NCBI GenBank assembly: GCA_029718625.1
Contig: CM056391.1
Coordinates: 24,678,141 to 24,742,140 of the forward strand
Reading direction: 5' to 3'
Length of the DNA: 64,000 bases
Source of the DNA: Synaphobranchus kaupii
Lineage: Eukaryota > Chordata > Actinopteri > Anguilliformes > Synaphobranchidae
The notes beneath the pieces are model-generated. The model did no database searches. It was not told the DNA's origin and worked only from the letters and a program-made list of their open reading frames with translations. The position numbers were made by a program, and so were the translations under genes. This document shows positions 31,646-44,617 of this stretch, one piece after another; position 1 is the first letter of the stretch; each line of letters starts with the position of its first letter.

Positions 31646-34600
31646 ATTACACTGTAGGACAAATCTTTCTCATTCAAAAGCTGCTCTACATATAATAATG
31701 AGGCAACCCTTTCTAAAAACCCTTTTTGTCCAAACAATGGCATGAAATGACTTGAATCAAGTGAGCTCGTGAGCTAATTAAAGGCCATTTCTGTGTTCTC
31801 TTGCAAACCCAGGGTCTCAAGCACACAAGAAACAAGCGTCTTTTTTGAACATGGCAGCTAAAAGAAAGGTAATTTCTGCTGACATAAAATGCCGCTTGCT
31901 TGAATCATATGACGGCCTTATAATTATAATAATTAACCAAAGTAAAGCTACTGAGAACATCCCCCCTGTCTACATTCTCAAAACCTCTCATGAAACTACA
32001 AAACCACTTGTGAAGTAGAAGCAAAACTGCAAGCAGAAATGTCATGTTCAGTGGACCATTAGTTATAGAAAAATAAGCTCAAATGAAGAGCAACTAGACT
32101 ATGTGATTGCTGCCTAATCAGAAAATGACATGAGTGAAATGGTTCATTTATGAACAGCTGCTTGTTTGGCCATACATTTAGACTAAGTTGGCAATGTCGG
32201 AGAATACTTTTAAATTGTAAAAACATCTGAAGTCAATAACACACAGTAGGACCTTAGAGGTATGGACTGACGGGTGAACTGACCAGAGTGCGAACCTGGA
32301 AGTAGCGAAAGCAACTATGCATTTTCAAGCGTCTAATTAGATTTAGATTTATACTTATTCTCTTATGCTATTATCACTGCAACACAGTGAACATTAAACA
32401 TAAATAATTCACATTTTCCACTGATTAAAAACTGGAAAAACACCTCTCCCCTTTTAAGTTAATCTAAAGTCAGCGAGTTTCTGTGCGAGTAGCATAGCGA
32501 AACAAAATGTTCAACACAATGATGGAAGCTTTTATTCAAAAACAATTCTAGAAGCTCTCTTTTCAGATTTCCCTCACTGATGGCGTGTCTTATATGATAT
32601 GGTTTGAATCACTTCTCACTTTCTTTAAACTCACAGTCTGGTGAGTGGTAGCTCAGTAGTCTATTGGCTATTCTTCTATCTAGCTATTTTAATGTTTGAT
32701 AGTTTCCAGGTCTCTACGATCAACGTGCATATGTTCTGTATAACTTTTCGCCTCACAGTTTGTAATGCTATTATTTAATAATGCAAGACAGGCTAACATT
32801 TATTTTGTAAAATTAGTGGAAAATAGACAAGTTACTATTATTATTCAGTATCTTGTATCATGACATTTTAAATCTTGGACATCACTACATCTGGGTGTGG
32901 CTATGATTTTATTATTTATATTTTATTATTTGATAATTGATTGTTATATATATCCAGGCTTGCTGTTTGTTTTTACTTTTCTGTTTAGATTTTAATATAT
33001 AAAACTCTGAGGGGAGTGTATTGTAAAAACCAGCTACCTTATCAAATCACAAGGCTACTACAATTTACTTGTACTTATGGTGTTTGTAGTCTCAGGTCTC
33101 TCTGGATGAGCATAAATATACACCTTTATTCTCACTGCAGCTGAGTAAGATACTTGGCTCTTGTTTCTATACAGTGTATTTTCTTTTTGTACTTTGAGTC
33201 TTCCTTTTAGTGTTGGGTTCAACATGAGGCATTTTGGTAGAATAGGCCTGAAACATTACATTGTCTATGGGTTATTTTTCACTTTGCCACTCCTTCCTGT
33301 AAGCTCAGATCAATGAAGCTTGAAACTCAATGTGACTCTGGAGAAAATGTCCTAAGCTGGCATAAAACATTTTAGCGATATGATGATAGAACAGTTATCC
33401 TGGCCTGCAAGCACCTGATACATTACAGAATCAGCTTAGTTGCTCCATCATATTGCACTTGTATCGCATAGCTAGTATGAAATCAGTGATAAAACCATAC
33501 TGTGTGTTCTAGGCTTCAGGGTGCAGACGTCATGCTATAGAGCATTTAAATGTCTTATTATTTTTTAAGTTACGACTATGATTTATAAGTAGGCCCAAAT
33601 GACTGGTGACCTGTACCCACATATCCCCCGCAGCTATGGAAGTGTTGTTGCGAAGGGGCCTCCTTATTAGACTTTGGTCTTTGAAGTGAGACTCAACCGG
33701 ATTTAGCATCTGGATGCAAGTCATTATAAAGCACCGTCATAACTAAAGGTGTTTTTGAGAGAGAGAGAGAGGTACAGTAGCTGGTCATTTGTAATTATAG
33801 TGCTTTGCAGTTAGACGTTAGACTGACTTTTTCTCCTAAACCCTACCGCCAAACATTTTGGGTGTAATCACAAGAGGAAGGAGGGGAATGATTTAATATG
33901 CAGTGATGGAAGTCAGTAACCTGTCAAAATACCAGTTGATTACAGTAAATAGCACTATTTTGTTGTTGTTTTACTGCCCCGTAAATGCTGCCTCTGTCCA
34001 TATTTCAAATTGCTCTCATCCAGTTGGCATCATAAAGGAAAAGGATTTCACCAGAACATTTACATGAAAACCAACAACAATAAATATTGAAACCATCTGA
34101 AGCATCTTCTTTGCAAATAAAATATGTTTTATCACCAATATAACTTTAAGCGTATGTTAAATGGAGCACAGTTTGATCAAATAAAAACAAATGGAACAAA
34201 TGTGTCTGCTGGTGGAACAAATGTTTTATTTTCAGATTTATCCCCAGCATCAAATACATAGTTGAATGGTATTAGTAATTCTGATGTGCATGTAAAACTG
34301 ATTTAGCAGCCTGTAAATTATCATAATGTTGGTTTCAAATGAGATTAAATCACATTTTATGGAACACAGCGTGGGGTTTGGTAGCTGAATATTACAATTG
34401 AATTCATCCTGTGTTTTCTGTGGCACAGAATTAAACTATTCTGTGAAATGTAGGAGGCACAGTCAATTTACTAAGAGTCCTGAGGAAGATATTACCATGT
34501 TTCGTCAAATGCACCCCACCTACTGTATACATGGATACACCACCGTCACCATCAATAATACTAGGAAGATCTAATGCAAATTTGAATGGATCTCAGTCTA

Positions 34601-35029
34601 GAAATACCCTATAATAGTTTCTATATCTATTCTACAGTATATATAAAAAGTTATATTTTTTAAATATATTCTTTCTTCAATACTGTCACATTATACTAAT
34701 TCCAGCTAGTATATACAGTATAGTTGATTGAATGAATGGATGTGCCTGAATATATTATGAAATGCACTGATAAAATGGAGAAGTACATATATTTTTTTTT
34801 TCATTTGTCATGCCATTTTATGATGAAAAAATGATTTCTACTACTGAGAGCCGTCTATCCCGGTTCCATTCCGGCAAATAACGATTTTCTTCCTGCACCA
34901 AATACAAGCTAACAGGCATATCTGGAGGGTGAGAGTCACGCATCTCATGTTAAAAATACATAACAGAGCACCTTCCAACTGGGAATATTATGACGTAAAA
35001 GTGGAAGTTAAGCATCGCATTCCTGCTTC
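31646..35029. other. Unassigned AT-rich interval
   Basis: About 3.4 kb. A short (GA)n run lies at 33757-33771. No coding motif, RNA gene or named repeat was seen. Confidence 0.45.
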
Positions 35030-35450
35030 ACCAGCAGTAACAAAGTCGCTCAAATGGCAGCAACAGCCACAGTGGGGAAGAGTAATGAGGCGCGGGAAGA
35101 TCCTTTAACATCCCAATCACCCTGGCCATTGCGGAGATCCCCCCTCTTATCTGCTAATGTGATCATTCTACCTGAAAGGAGAGCCATTTGTGTGAATCTG
35201 TAGCTATTTAGTCAAGCATCACTGTAGTTTATTTCATTATTAGATCAGCGTAACTCCTCGGAGAAGTGCCGACAGGCAGCTAATTAAGGCGCGGGAGAGG
35301 AGGAAAACTAGGTCAGCTACTGATGCCGCCATTGGCCAGCGAAATGAATGCACCTTAAACGAAGGAACACATTTGTGCATACACTGATGGGAGGCCAATT
35401 TATACATTCATTACAATTATCCCTCTAATTAGTCCTCACTGCACTGGACT
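35030..35450. promoter_or_regulatory. Candidate conserved noncoding element
   Basis: A non-repetitive stretch of balanced composition, with clustered homeodomain-type sites: agctaattaaggcgcgg at 35278, tctaattagtcc at 35424, and several ATTA/TAAT sites between. CCAAT-like gccattggccag occurs at 35329, and CpGs survive in an AT-rich setting. It has no open frame of note. This profile is typical of developmental enhancers, but conservation cannot be tested here. Confidence 0.35.
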
Positions 35451-36742
35451 GGGACCTCTGCCTGTGCCCTTGGAGATTATCCATTGCATGTCATGCACTG
35501 CATGTTATGCACTGAGAATACAAGTGTGTACATATACAGTATATCCCTCACAGGCTGTCCTGAGATTCTGATGAATGTTTCCATTAAAATGATTCGGTGT
35601 TCAGACCGGACGTGATGTCGAAAACCCTGTTTCTCCTGGAAACACTCATGATGCAGGACTTATGTCTATTAGTGGCTCTCGATCAGTCTTGTCAGAGCAC
35701 TCAAGATGGAGAGCTAGCGTATGATATGCGCCTCTCCTCAAAGACCTACATAAGTCACCAATCAGCTGTCTGTCCATTGGGGCTTCAAGCAGAGAGACGA
35801 TTTCTTGATCAACTGTAGTGCTCCAGTGATCTTTAAGACTTCACTAAACGATATTATATCCGTTTGTTTTGTGTATGTCTCAGTAGATTATAAATAGCGT
35901 TTATAAATAGGACTGCTGCATGGCTGTTTTCTTTTTTGTTTTTTTTTTGTATGTGTTTTTTTGACCTTTTCATAAAGATCTCTTTTGTAGCCAAAAAGAA
36001 AACTGAATAGCTATGAATAGGGATGGTGAAGTGAAAGAAAATGCAGGCATTTGAAGGTGCTCTACGAAGAGGGGTTCATCAATCACCTTGCTCCAGGCCA
36101 CCCACTGACATTGCACCTAAACAGGGTGGGGCTGCCACAGACAGGTAAATAAATAACAATTACCCCAACAATTACCTGTAGAGAGAAGTGTGAATCCCTC
36201 TATTGAACAGGGTGGGGGAGGGTAAATTCTTCAAGGGTCATGGAGCACTGTGCATGCTTGTTTTTGTTCAAGCCAATTCCCAAGCCTTAATTGGGATTTA
36301 ATCAAATAGATGGCTCCACTATTTGCACAATTCACCCCATGCATGTATGAAAATTTATGTGCAGGAAACTTCTTTTATATTATTCTTCAGTGAAAGGAAG
36401 ATAAATAGTCCAGCTATAGGCTACTTAATCCTTTGTAAGAAGTTAAACTGTGTAAACTACTCTGTAAATCACTGGTTTAATTACAATAAGTACTATAATT
36501 AAGAACGGGTTAGAGCAAAAATGAACGCACTCATGCCATTCAGATGCCAACTGAATTATCCCCATAATCATGGGTCATTAAAAACAAAGCAAGAACTAGA
36601 ATGGCGCTCAGAGAGATGCGCGACACCATTGTGAGTGGGCAAAGCACCAAACTCTATAGGCGTAACTGCTTACTTCTATTGGCAAAGTTCCAGCAAACAA
36701 TAAGCCATCCAGTACACCACACCATTCAATTTCCCCTTAGGC
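35451..36742. other. Unassigned interval
   Basis: No gene or repeat recognised apart from T-runs near 35930-35960. Confidence 0.45.
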
Positions 36743-36932
36743 CAGGGGGCCTCAATCTTATCCAGTAAGGGCTGGTGTGGGCGCAGGCTTTTGTTCCAAC
36801 CAAGCAGTAACACATCTAATACTACTAATCAAGACTCTAGTGGTTGATTAGTAGAATCAGGTGTGTAACTGCTTGGTTGGAACAAAATCCTGAACCACAC
36901 CGGCCCTTGCTGGATAAGATTGAGGACCCCTG
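36743..36932. mobile_element. hAT-like palindromic MITE
   Basis: 190 bp. The left end cagggggcctcaatcttatc mirrors the right end gataagattgaggacccctg; the arms pair nearly to the centre. The flanking 8-mers ccttaggc and tcttacac match at 5 of 8 positions, so the duplication is decayed. Non-coding. Confidence 0.85.
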
Positions 36933-36939
36933 TCTTACA

Positions 36940-37374
36940 CCCTCCCCAAACTGGATGCGAGCGAGCGTCTGCGTCACATCAAAATAGTTGTATACCTACA
37001 CCAGGCAGGTTCAGTAATCACGCGATTGAAACAAAAGAACCAATCATTAACATCAGGGGCGGGACTTGCGCAAGGAGGTCTGGAGCGTCGCGTCTCAAAT
37101 AGGAACAGGGCGAGCAGCAGCACAGGGTGAAGCGTAAGGCCAGAAACATACCTCACGCAAACGCGAACGCTTCGAGCTACGCGAACAGTTTTTCTTTTGC
37201 CATGACATTTGTGAAAGACAAGCCAGAGCGTTGCAGCGAGGGACGCTATAGCAGGCAACAACAGTCTCTTTCTTGTTCGTGTGCTGTGCTTTCCTCTGGT
37301 TTGTCTTGCCATACTGAATATGCGCATGCGGACGGGAGGCAATAGTCAGAAAAAATAAGTCAGCAGAAGACACT
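36940..37374. other. CpG-containing unassigned stretch
   Basis: GC-richer than its surroundings, with many CG dinucleotides (acgcgaacgcttcgagctac near 37155). Open frames on both strands lack recognisable domains. It may be a decayed repeat or a small CpG island. Confidence 0.35.
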
Positions 37375-37575
37375 TAAAGTGATCATCCACATCTACTGCA
37401 TATCTGGCAACAGAGTGATGGTTTGAAGCTCATTTGATACCTCAGATCCTTGATGACTTACAGCCATTTAGCCAACGATGTGTTCCAGCTTAAACTAGTC
37501 AATTCCCACAGAGATTCATTCAAATGCAGAGGTTATAGTATTACTTGTAAGACTACATAAAAATAAGATATCAAG
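37375..37575 (-). mobile_element. MITE family D fragment, reverse orientation
   Basis: The reverse complement matches 9690-9875: atctggcaacagagtgatgg, then caaatgcagaggttatagta. It stops abruptly at gatatcaag, where the GGGCCCTATCTT repeat begins. Confidence 0.75.
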
Positions 37576-38260
37576 GGCCCTATCTTACACCCGGCGCAAA
37601 GCGGCGCTAACCCAAACGCAAGTGTCTTTGCTATCTTACACCCGGCGCTAGGTTCATTATAACGCCTAGTGCTTACGTCCTTTAACTACCATGTATTCTT
37701 GCGCCCGTTGCAAGTGAACTGGGCGTGTTGGTCTTAAGATGAGGAGTGGCCAGGATTATTTTTGGCGTATTGCTATCTTGAGCCAGCAGAAAGCGCTTGC
37801 GCTAGAACCACCACAAACCTGGTCTAAAGTCATGTCGCAGTTGTTTACATGTTATTTTAACGGCGCATATAAGTGCGTCTACATAGGCGTTTGCACAACG
37901 CACATACCCGCCTGTCTGTTACACACAGGGGCGCGCACAAGCATGACTAAAATATCTAGATCACAATGTGAAATATTATTATTGTGTAGGCTATATCAAA
38001 AATGCATAATAATAAAAGGTTCCATAGGTCCACATACCTTTCCCTCAGCGAAGGGAAACGATGCCACATTACATTGCTCTCAGCCCACTCCATCAACATC
38101 CAGACGATGTGCGATGGTACGAGACAATGGCTATCCATTAAAAAGGAGCTGATAACACCTATATCAAGCCTAATGCACAAATTGTCATTTGCACCTAATG
38201 CGTGAATTGTCATTCAATGAAAAACTCGCGCGCTGCAATAGACGGACATTTGAGTTCTGA
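37576..38260. mobile_element. GGGCCCTATCTT-family repeat, one end only
   Basis: Begins gggccctatcttacacccgg, then a diverged second copy of tatcttacacccggcgc at 37632-37648, both typical of a MITE group widespread in fish. It is followed by CG-rich sequence to about 38260. No matching inverted end was found, so only the left part may be present. The superfamily is not certain. Confidence 0.5.
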
Positions 38261-39004
38261 AAATGCGCTTCAGATGTCATTACAATACAGCTCTGTTTAT
38301 CTAGGAATACAGCCTGTAAATAGAGTAAATAGAATGGTTTGTGACTGAAAAAAGTTCAAAACCTTGTCCAGTGAATATTGCTTTTATTGTTTTTCAAATA
38401 GCCTAGGCTACCGCGGACTCGCTGTGCATAAGGTTTTTTCGATAGCCTATGGTTAAAAACTGAGATAAATGTCATCATGTTAACTGAATTGTAACCTTAG
38501 CTATTCTTCGTCCTTCATATTTTTTTAATTATAGTGACAAGGTTTCCATACCCTCAGCTTATTAAAACCCCGCTGATTTCACCTGTTATTCCATAACTGA
38601 ACAAAAGATTTTAAAGAGAACTAAGCATCTAATTAGAAACTAAATTTGCAGCACGTTACACAATTAATTTACAATTAATTTTAATTCCATTATCTGCATG
38701 TGCGCTTTACAGGGGCAGGTCTGTTTCCCCTGCTGTAAATCGCAATTTTCACGGTCTTCCTGGGAAAGTGGATCGTTTTAAAGTATTATGCTACCAGTAA
38801 AACAGGTTGGTCACATTTCCATAAGCAGGACATTATAAAGCAAGGGAAAATATGCTGAACCTATGGGTTGCCAACCTGACAGATTTATTGTATTTAGTGT
38901 CATCATTAAGGCAAAATAACGTTATTTATGTTATTAATCAAAATTAGAATGCAGGTAGCCATCCATGCTCGATGACAAGCCTTTGACAAAATCTTCAAGT
39001 GTCT
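38261..39004. other. Unassigned AT-rich interval
   Basis: Nothing recognised. Confidence 0.45.
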
Positions 39005-39150
39005 TCAAGAGATGTTATAGTATCGCTTGTAAGAGTACCAGAAAATAGGATATCAAGAGTCTTTTGATGTTGTTGGGTCACAGACATAAGGTAGTCATGG
39101 CATGCAAAGGATATGTGACCAAATATTAAAAATGATTACTTTATTCTATA
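39005..39150 (-). mobile_element. MITE family D fragment, reverse orientation (second piece)
   Basis: The reverse complement matches the middle of the element at 25278-25903: gagtcttttgatgttgttgg and atggcatgcaaaggatatgt. It overlaps the piece at 37375-37575 by about 45 bp of diverged sequence, so the two are separate copies or a duplicated remnant, not one copy simply split. Confidence 0.75.
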
Positions 39151-39154
39151 TATA

Positions 39155-39350
39155 AATGCACGGGTGCCAATAATTGTGGCACACATGGTTTTGTTAAAAA
39201 TAATTATTTCTTGATGAGGGATTTTTTTTTCTCATAATAAATTTACTTCAATTAAAGGTTGGATTTTTCTCATTTTTTCAGTGTGACATTAAGCTAATTC
39301 ACCGGTTAATAACCCTTTTTACTCATCTTTACCAGGGGTGCCAATATACA
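39155..39350. mobile_element. Tc1/mariner-type MITE segment (gggtgccaataatt family)
   Basis: Contains cgggtgccaataattgtggc at 39161-39180, a middle with gattttttttttctcat-like sequence and cagtgtgacattaagct, and a second caggggtgccaata at 39333-39346. I recognise this order as a common vertebrate Tc1-type repeat end. The opposite end is missing. Confidence 0.6.
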
Positions 39351-39440
39351 CATATATATACACATATAAGTGTACTTGTGTATGTATATGTATTTATTTA
39401 TATATGTTAATGTGGTTATATACATTATACTGTATATACT
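39351..39440. repeat. TA/TG-rich low-complexity tract
   Basis: Degenerate tatatacacatat-type repeat following the MITE segment. Confidence 0.75.
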
Positions 39441-40487
39441 GTAGCTACAGTATGTATAATGTCATCTATGCCAAATATATGCCTGGTTTTCTTCTATGTG
39501 CCGCTGAATGCCTTAACTTGTGCTTGATGATAAATGATTCCAATAAACTCAGAAAAGAGAAATGCCAAAGATTTCTCCAGAACTGGGTATCTAGCCACAT
39601 TATTTTCTGTTTTTTTTTTCAAAATCCCATCTGCTAAATGCCGTTTTCACTTGCCTGTGATCTGAAACTTGATTCTGTTACTGAAAAAGATAACACTGTG
39701 TGGCATCTATCTCACTGGCTGGAACTGAATAAATTTTAACCAATTTGAAAGCGAGCAGATATCATATACCTTGTTTCACACCTTTTTGTAGGTTATAAAT
39801 CTAATCACAAAAGACTATAAATGGAATTTCAAATGTTGAAGCACTCTTACATGTCTCAAATCCCTGATGCTCAGGTGTACCTGATTCCCTGAGTTCAGAG
39901 ATAGGTGAGTGATTAAAAATGTAACGTATAGTCAGAAGAAATGTCATCCGCAACAATAAAACAACGAAAAATAATATGGCCACTATGCATTGCAATGGAA
40001 AATGGACATAACTGTGGCTTGTACAAGATGAAAGTTGTGTAAGATGAAATGCAAAAGCCAAAAAGAACTTTCTTGCCATAATATTATATCAATCAAGTTT
40101 CCGATTTCACTGATGGAACTTTGTTTTAATGTAAAGTGGCAGAGATATTATCAAGCTAATTTACTCCTCCAATTGGGGATAAAACAATGTTCTTGTTACT
40201 TAGTGATTTTATGACATGGTGAGTTTTCATAAATACGTCTATACAGTGGAATTCTGTCATTCTCCCTTCCAGTTGAAATAATTACTTACATGTGAATCTG
40301 AAAAGCATTGCTGGGTGTCTATTGTTGGGCACCCTTGTAAAAATCCACCATTGGACTTGTGGCTTTAATTGATCAGCCACCACATAATAGCAGAGAACAC
40401 AAGCCCTTTCAAAGAGGCATTAGATTAGGCTGAAAAGCCATCACAAAAGCCCACTCTCCCCGCTGTTTAATGCTTTCTGTTTCCATT
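39441..40487. other. Unassigned interval, possibly with a conserved noncoding part
   Basis: No coding feature. The last 120 bp (about 40355-40480), with tttaattgatcagccacc and gaggcattagattaggctg, is non-repetitive and could be conserved; this is not testable here. Confidence 0.3.
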
Positions 40488-40535
40488 GTGTTGTAGGGAC
40501 TTGCAGGAATAGTTCCCTGCAAGTCCCTACAACAC
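40488..40535. other. Perfect 20-bp-stem, 8-nt-loop hairpin
   Basis: The arm gtgttgtagggacttgcagg (40488-40507) is the exact reverse complement of 40516-40535, around the loop aatagttc. No mismatch in 20 bp is rare in non-repeat DNA. No terminal repeat or duplication links it to a transposon. Confidence 0.95.
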
Positions 40536-41741
40536 CCCTGCCTTCACCCACTGTGGAGACTGGGGCCCAGTGCTGTGTTCACTCAATATTACCTACCACA
40601 GAGTGTTTGTAGGAACATTTTAGGGTGTGTGTTCTAATAGCTGAGTGTCTGTTGCTCCTCAGAAGCCCCCTGTGAATTATATGCCTGTGGAAGCCTTCCT
40701 CTTATGGTGCCTCTATGGATTCCCTGTGACTATACAGCAGTTATTTTGGCATTTTTTTCACACTAATGGATTTTTCAAAAGGTCATGTTTAATTACCAGC
40801 AGGGCTTTGACTGAGAAGTTCGCCTTTCCCGATGAAATCCCTTCATGCGTCATAGACTGTCCAAGTTTAAACAAAGCGCTTTTTTAGCTTAGCCTTGTAT
40901 AATGTCATTTTAAAAAGATACGTACAAAGAGAAGGAAACATGAAAACTCAGAGCTTTAAAGCTGAAAGACTGTGCACTATGGTCAATAGTACATCTACAG
41001 ACAATGTTCAAGAAAAGTTTCAAATGTATATATAGCCTACATAAATAAAAATCAACTAATGCAGATCTAGAGGCAACAGTAAAACCCTTGGCCAGTAGTT
41101 TACACTCATCCCTTATGGAAATGTAATATACTGCAGTATATTTTAAATATATTGTGAAGATCATTTTGATATATTTACAAAATACTGCAGCATATTCTTT
41201 TACCATAAGGGATAATGTCCATCTCTGCCATGCATGTCCTACATGTGCCATGTGTGACATGGATGACTGAATATGCTGGCTGAAATGTGAAAAACTATCT
41301 TGATCTTAATCATTATGCGTGTGGCTTATGACCTAGGCCAATAAAAAGTAGCTGGCAAGTGCCTTGGCATTGCAAGTGAATGTGCTAAACTTGAACTTAA
41401 ATGAGCAAACCTGTGAAAATGTTTTCCAAAAATCAGTGCTGCGTGTGACCCTATTGGCCATATTGCTGGGTGTATCCCAAGACCGCTGGACTTCGACCAG
41501 ATGATTGGTGGAGCTAACATCATGAAACAGTCAACATGTGACAGAACCCAGTGAAGAAGTACAAAAACAAAAAATACTAATAGATAGAAAGAAAAGAAAC
41601 CAGGACCAAAAAAAAAAAAGAAGATCTTCTGCAATCGTGGCAATAGAGACATTTAAAAGACCAGTGATGATTATTTTAAATTAATGGTTTAATATCCATT
41701 AAATCTTTCTTTATTCTTTCTGCTCAATTTGGACTGCCCAT

Positions 41742-41742
<1 letters not shown>
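40536..41742. other. Unassigned interval
   Basis: No gene or named repeat recognised. Confidence 0.45.

Positions 41743-41807
<65 letters not shown>
41743..41807. repeat. (TA)n microsatellite
   Basis: About 32 uninterrupted TA units. Confidence 0.98.
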
Positions 41808-41808
<1 letters not shown>

Positions 41809-42611
41809 TGTATATTATCAGTGCTCATTCCTGCAGCCACAGCATGAGGTCTCCTCTGAAAGATTTGACTTCTCATTCTCATTACAGTGCAGTTCACAAG
41901 GCGGTCTTGCACAGATGTGAGGACGGAGGAAGACACTTCATGTGCGGCTTAATTAGGCAATCTTGTGGGTGCCAGATTGACGAACAGCCCAATCAAACCC
42001 TCCCTTCCCTGAGGGAGGGACACTAGGGCCAATTGTGCACCTCCCAGCACCGGCACCGACTGTCCTTGTACTAGAATCGTGCCTTAAGATGAGGCACCCA
42101 GTAGCACCTCTTCCTTGTTTAGAAATTAGTTAGTTAACTATATTTTTCTTCTGTCCTTATTAGACTGAGAAGAGAGTGCCTGAGAAATCTCTACTTCAGT
42201 GCAGTTCCCCAGAATACTTGTGGAAAAGTTTCAGGAAGATCCCTGGTGAGTATTCATGGTATACGTATAATGCTGTACCAGTGTGAATATCAAATGTATT
42301 CTCATCCCATAAATAACATTGTCTTATTATTGGAATGCTCAGGTAATTGTACCTCAAAGCATGCATATATTGTATGTATGCATGTACACAGCAATGGAAG
42401 CACTATTTTCACAATGCTCTGTTTGTATCCTACCCATAGCAGCAGCAAAAGTAGTTAATAAGAAAAAAAATATTTTCCCATTTCCATTAATATACTGAAC
42501 CATAAAATTAAACTCTGCTGCATACAATTGTTTATGCATTTGCATGTCCTTAATTCAAAACTCCTCCATTGGAGATGAAACACGAGCAGTTAGGAATATA
42601 TGGTTTTGTAG
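41808..42611. other. Unassigned interval
   Basis: Nothing recognised. It ends at the duplication of the foldback element (42604-42611). Confidence 0.45.
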
Positions 42612-43749
42612 CCATAGATATAGAACCATAGATGTGACATATCATGTAATGGAATTGTCATTTAGAATTCTGAAATGGAACAATTTGGCAGCCATCTTAC
42701 CTGTGTGCAGTTCCTAGCCTACTATAGGTTTCTATCACAATGACAGTGTAAAAACGGCACCATCTTTAGGACCTATTTCGTGCTGCAGCAGTCCCTCACG
42801 CTCAGTCAGCGGGTGGGGGAGAGATGGCTAACGTTAGCCACAAAGAAATTGCGTACCTACCTGCTGAAGAAAAAAACGTTTCTTTGACAAAGTAAGTTTG
42901 CTCTAGGCTGTGATTTGTAATTGCTGCCTAACAAGCTGCTGGTCCCACTTAGCTAGTTCCACTGAAAACCTACCAAAATTAGCTTTTGTGACCTGACAAT
43001 CTGTCTCTCTACTCGAGTCCCTGAAGGCTTACTAAAGGACAGATGCTGATGGGTTTATAATAAACTGCACCATCTGTAACAGTTAGCCTACTCAAAAAAC
43101 TTTGTCATAGCAATGGTAAGTAAATGGACAATGATATTTGTTTGCTGGCCGTCAGAAAAATCTTTTTTTTTAATCTCTTTCGGTTATTAACGTTACCACA
43201 TAACGTTAGCTAATTAGATGGCAATCTCTTAGCTGGCTAGCTAGGAAGGTACATGTAACGTTTAGCTAGCTAAACAAGAAAGAGAAGAAAACTATTTTTA
43301 TGACAGCCAGCATGCAAATACCATTGTCCATTTACTTACCCTTCCTATGACGAGGCACATATTTTTTTTGTTTTGAGTCCAGATGGTGCAGTTTGGGATT
43401 ATAAACCCATCCTGACTCCAGGTAATTGTAGGCATCTGTGCTTTTGTAAGCCTAAAGAGTAGGCTAACGTTAGAGAGAAGGATTGTAGATCAGGTCACCA
43501 AAAGCGCATTTTGGTAGATTTTCAGCGGATCTAATTGGGACCTTGCTATGCAGAAAGTATGAATCACAGTCTAGAATAGCCAACTTTCTTCATCAGCAGT
43601 GAGGTGCGCGATTTCTTACTGGCTAATGTTAGCCATCTCTCCCCCACCCGCTGACTGAGCGTGAGGGACTGCTGCAGCGCGATGTAGGTCCTAAAGATGG
43701 CGCCGTGTTTACACTGTCATTGTCATAGAAACCTATGAATAATAGGAAC

Positions 43750-44617
43750 TAGGGGTGTTAACGATTAATCGTTGATCGATTAATTGCCGTTAATAATTTG
43801 ATCGATCGACCATTTCATATTTAATGATCAAATTGAACTATTTGCGGTCTCATCTTAATTGTGTCAATGGGTGCTGTTGGTGAAATGCAATCATTAAGTT
43901 AAACACAAGGGGGCGCGCGCACTGCAATTAGGAAACATGTTATTAATTTTACACAGAAGAAGACTCACTCGACCATGAAGCACGCTACTTATGCGTGCCT
44001 GGGACATCGGTCCCATCGGAACGCGTATTTTCAGCAGCTGCTCTCGCTGTAAACCGACTGCGCACACGACTCACCCCTGATGACGTAAACATGCTTATAT
44101 TCTTAAATAAAAATCAGCAGGCCTAGGTATTTACTGCACTTATGCAGTTTAAGTTTTAAACTGAGGCCTGAGCTGTCGTAGTTTGTCGTAGCTTTCTCAT
44201 TTCAAGAGGGAACCTATTATAGCGCTGTTGTCAAAAACATTATTTGTCTTTATTTATCTATTTCATAATCATTTTGCAAATTTAAGTTTTTAATTAAGGC
44301 TCATCTTATTTTTGTATATGTCATAGACGTACGTGTTAGTCACTGATTCGCCTCGGAAGAGTGAGCGCAATTTCCCGTGCCTTATTAAAATATCATACTT
44401 AAACAAAACAGCGTTCATAATTATATTTGTGTTATGCTATGAAACAGACGTATTTCTCAAATGTTTCAATAAAGCTTTGATTGAGGAAAAAAACATGCAT
44501 TTTGTATTTTCTATGTCATAAGCTATTTTTAGCTGTTTTGTTATCGATTGATCGATTGATTGTTCATTAACGTTGACGACTATCGATCAAGGAAATTCCT
44601 TAGAATTTGCAACCCTA
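43750..44617 (+). mobile_element. hAT element nested in the foldback element
   Basis: 868 bp with imperfect ends taggggtgttaacgatt and gaatttgcaaccctaa, and a perfect 8-bp duplication ataggaac at 43742-43749 and 44618-44625. Both ends carry subterminal atcgatcgat-like repeats. The interior keeps the C-terminal part of a transposase (separate entry); the rest of the gene is deleted. Confidence 0.93.
43959..44126 (+). pseudogene. hAT transposase C-terminal dimerisation domain remnant
   Basis: The frame reads DHEARYLCVPGTSVPSERVF then SAAALAVNRLRTRLTPDDVN and MLIFLNKN, ending at tag 44124-44126. This is the hATC dimerisation motif (pfam family Dimer_Tnp_hAT): PGTSVPSERVFS is its hallmark and the stop falls at the usual protein end. 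The zinc-finger and catalytic parts upstream are gone. Such a domain alone could at most pair with other hAT transposases. Confidence 0.92.

Noticed and set aside
37739..38152. 137-codon frame
   Set aside because: Inside the GGGCCCTATCTT repeat; no recognisable domain.
40488..40535. microRNA precursor
   Set aside because: Stem of 20 bp with an 8-nt loop is too short for a standard animal precursor; kept only as a structural hairpin.
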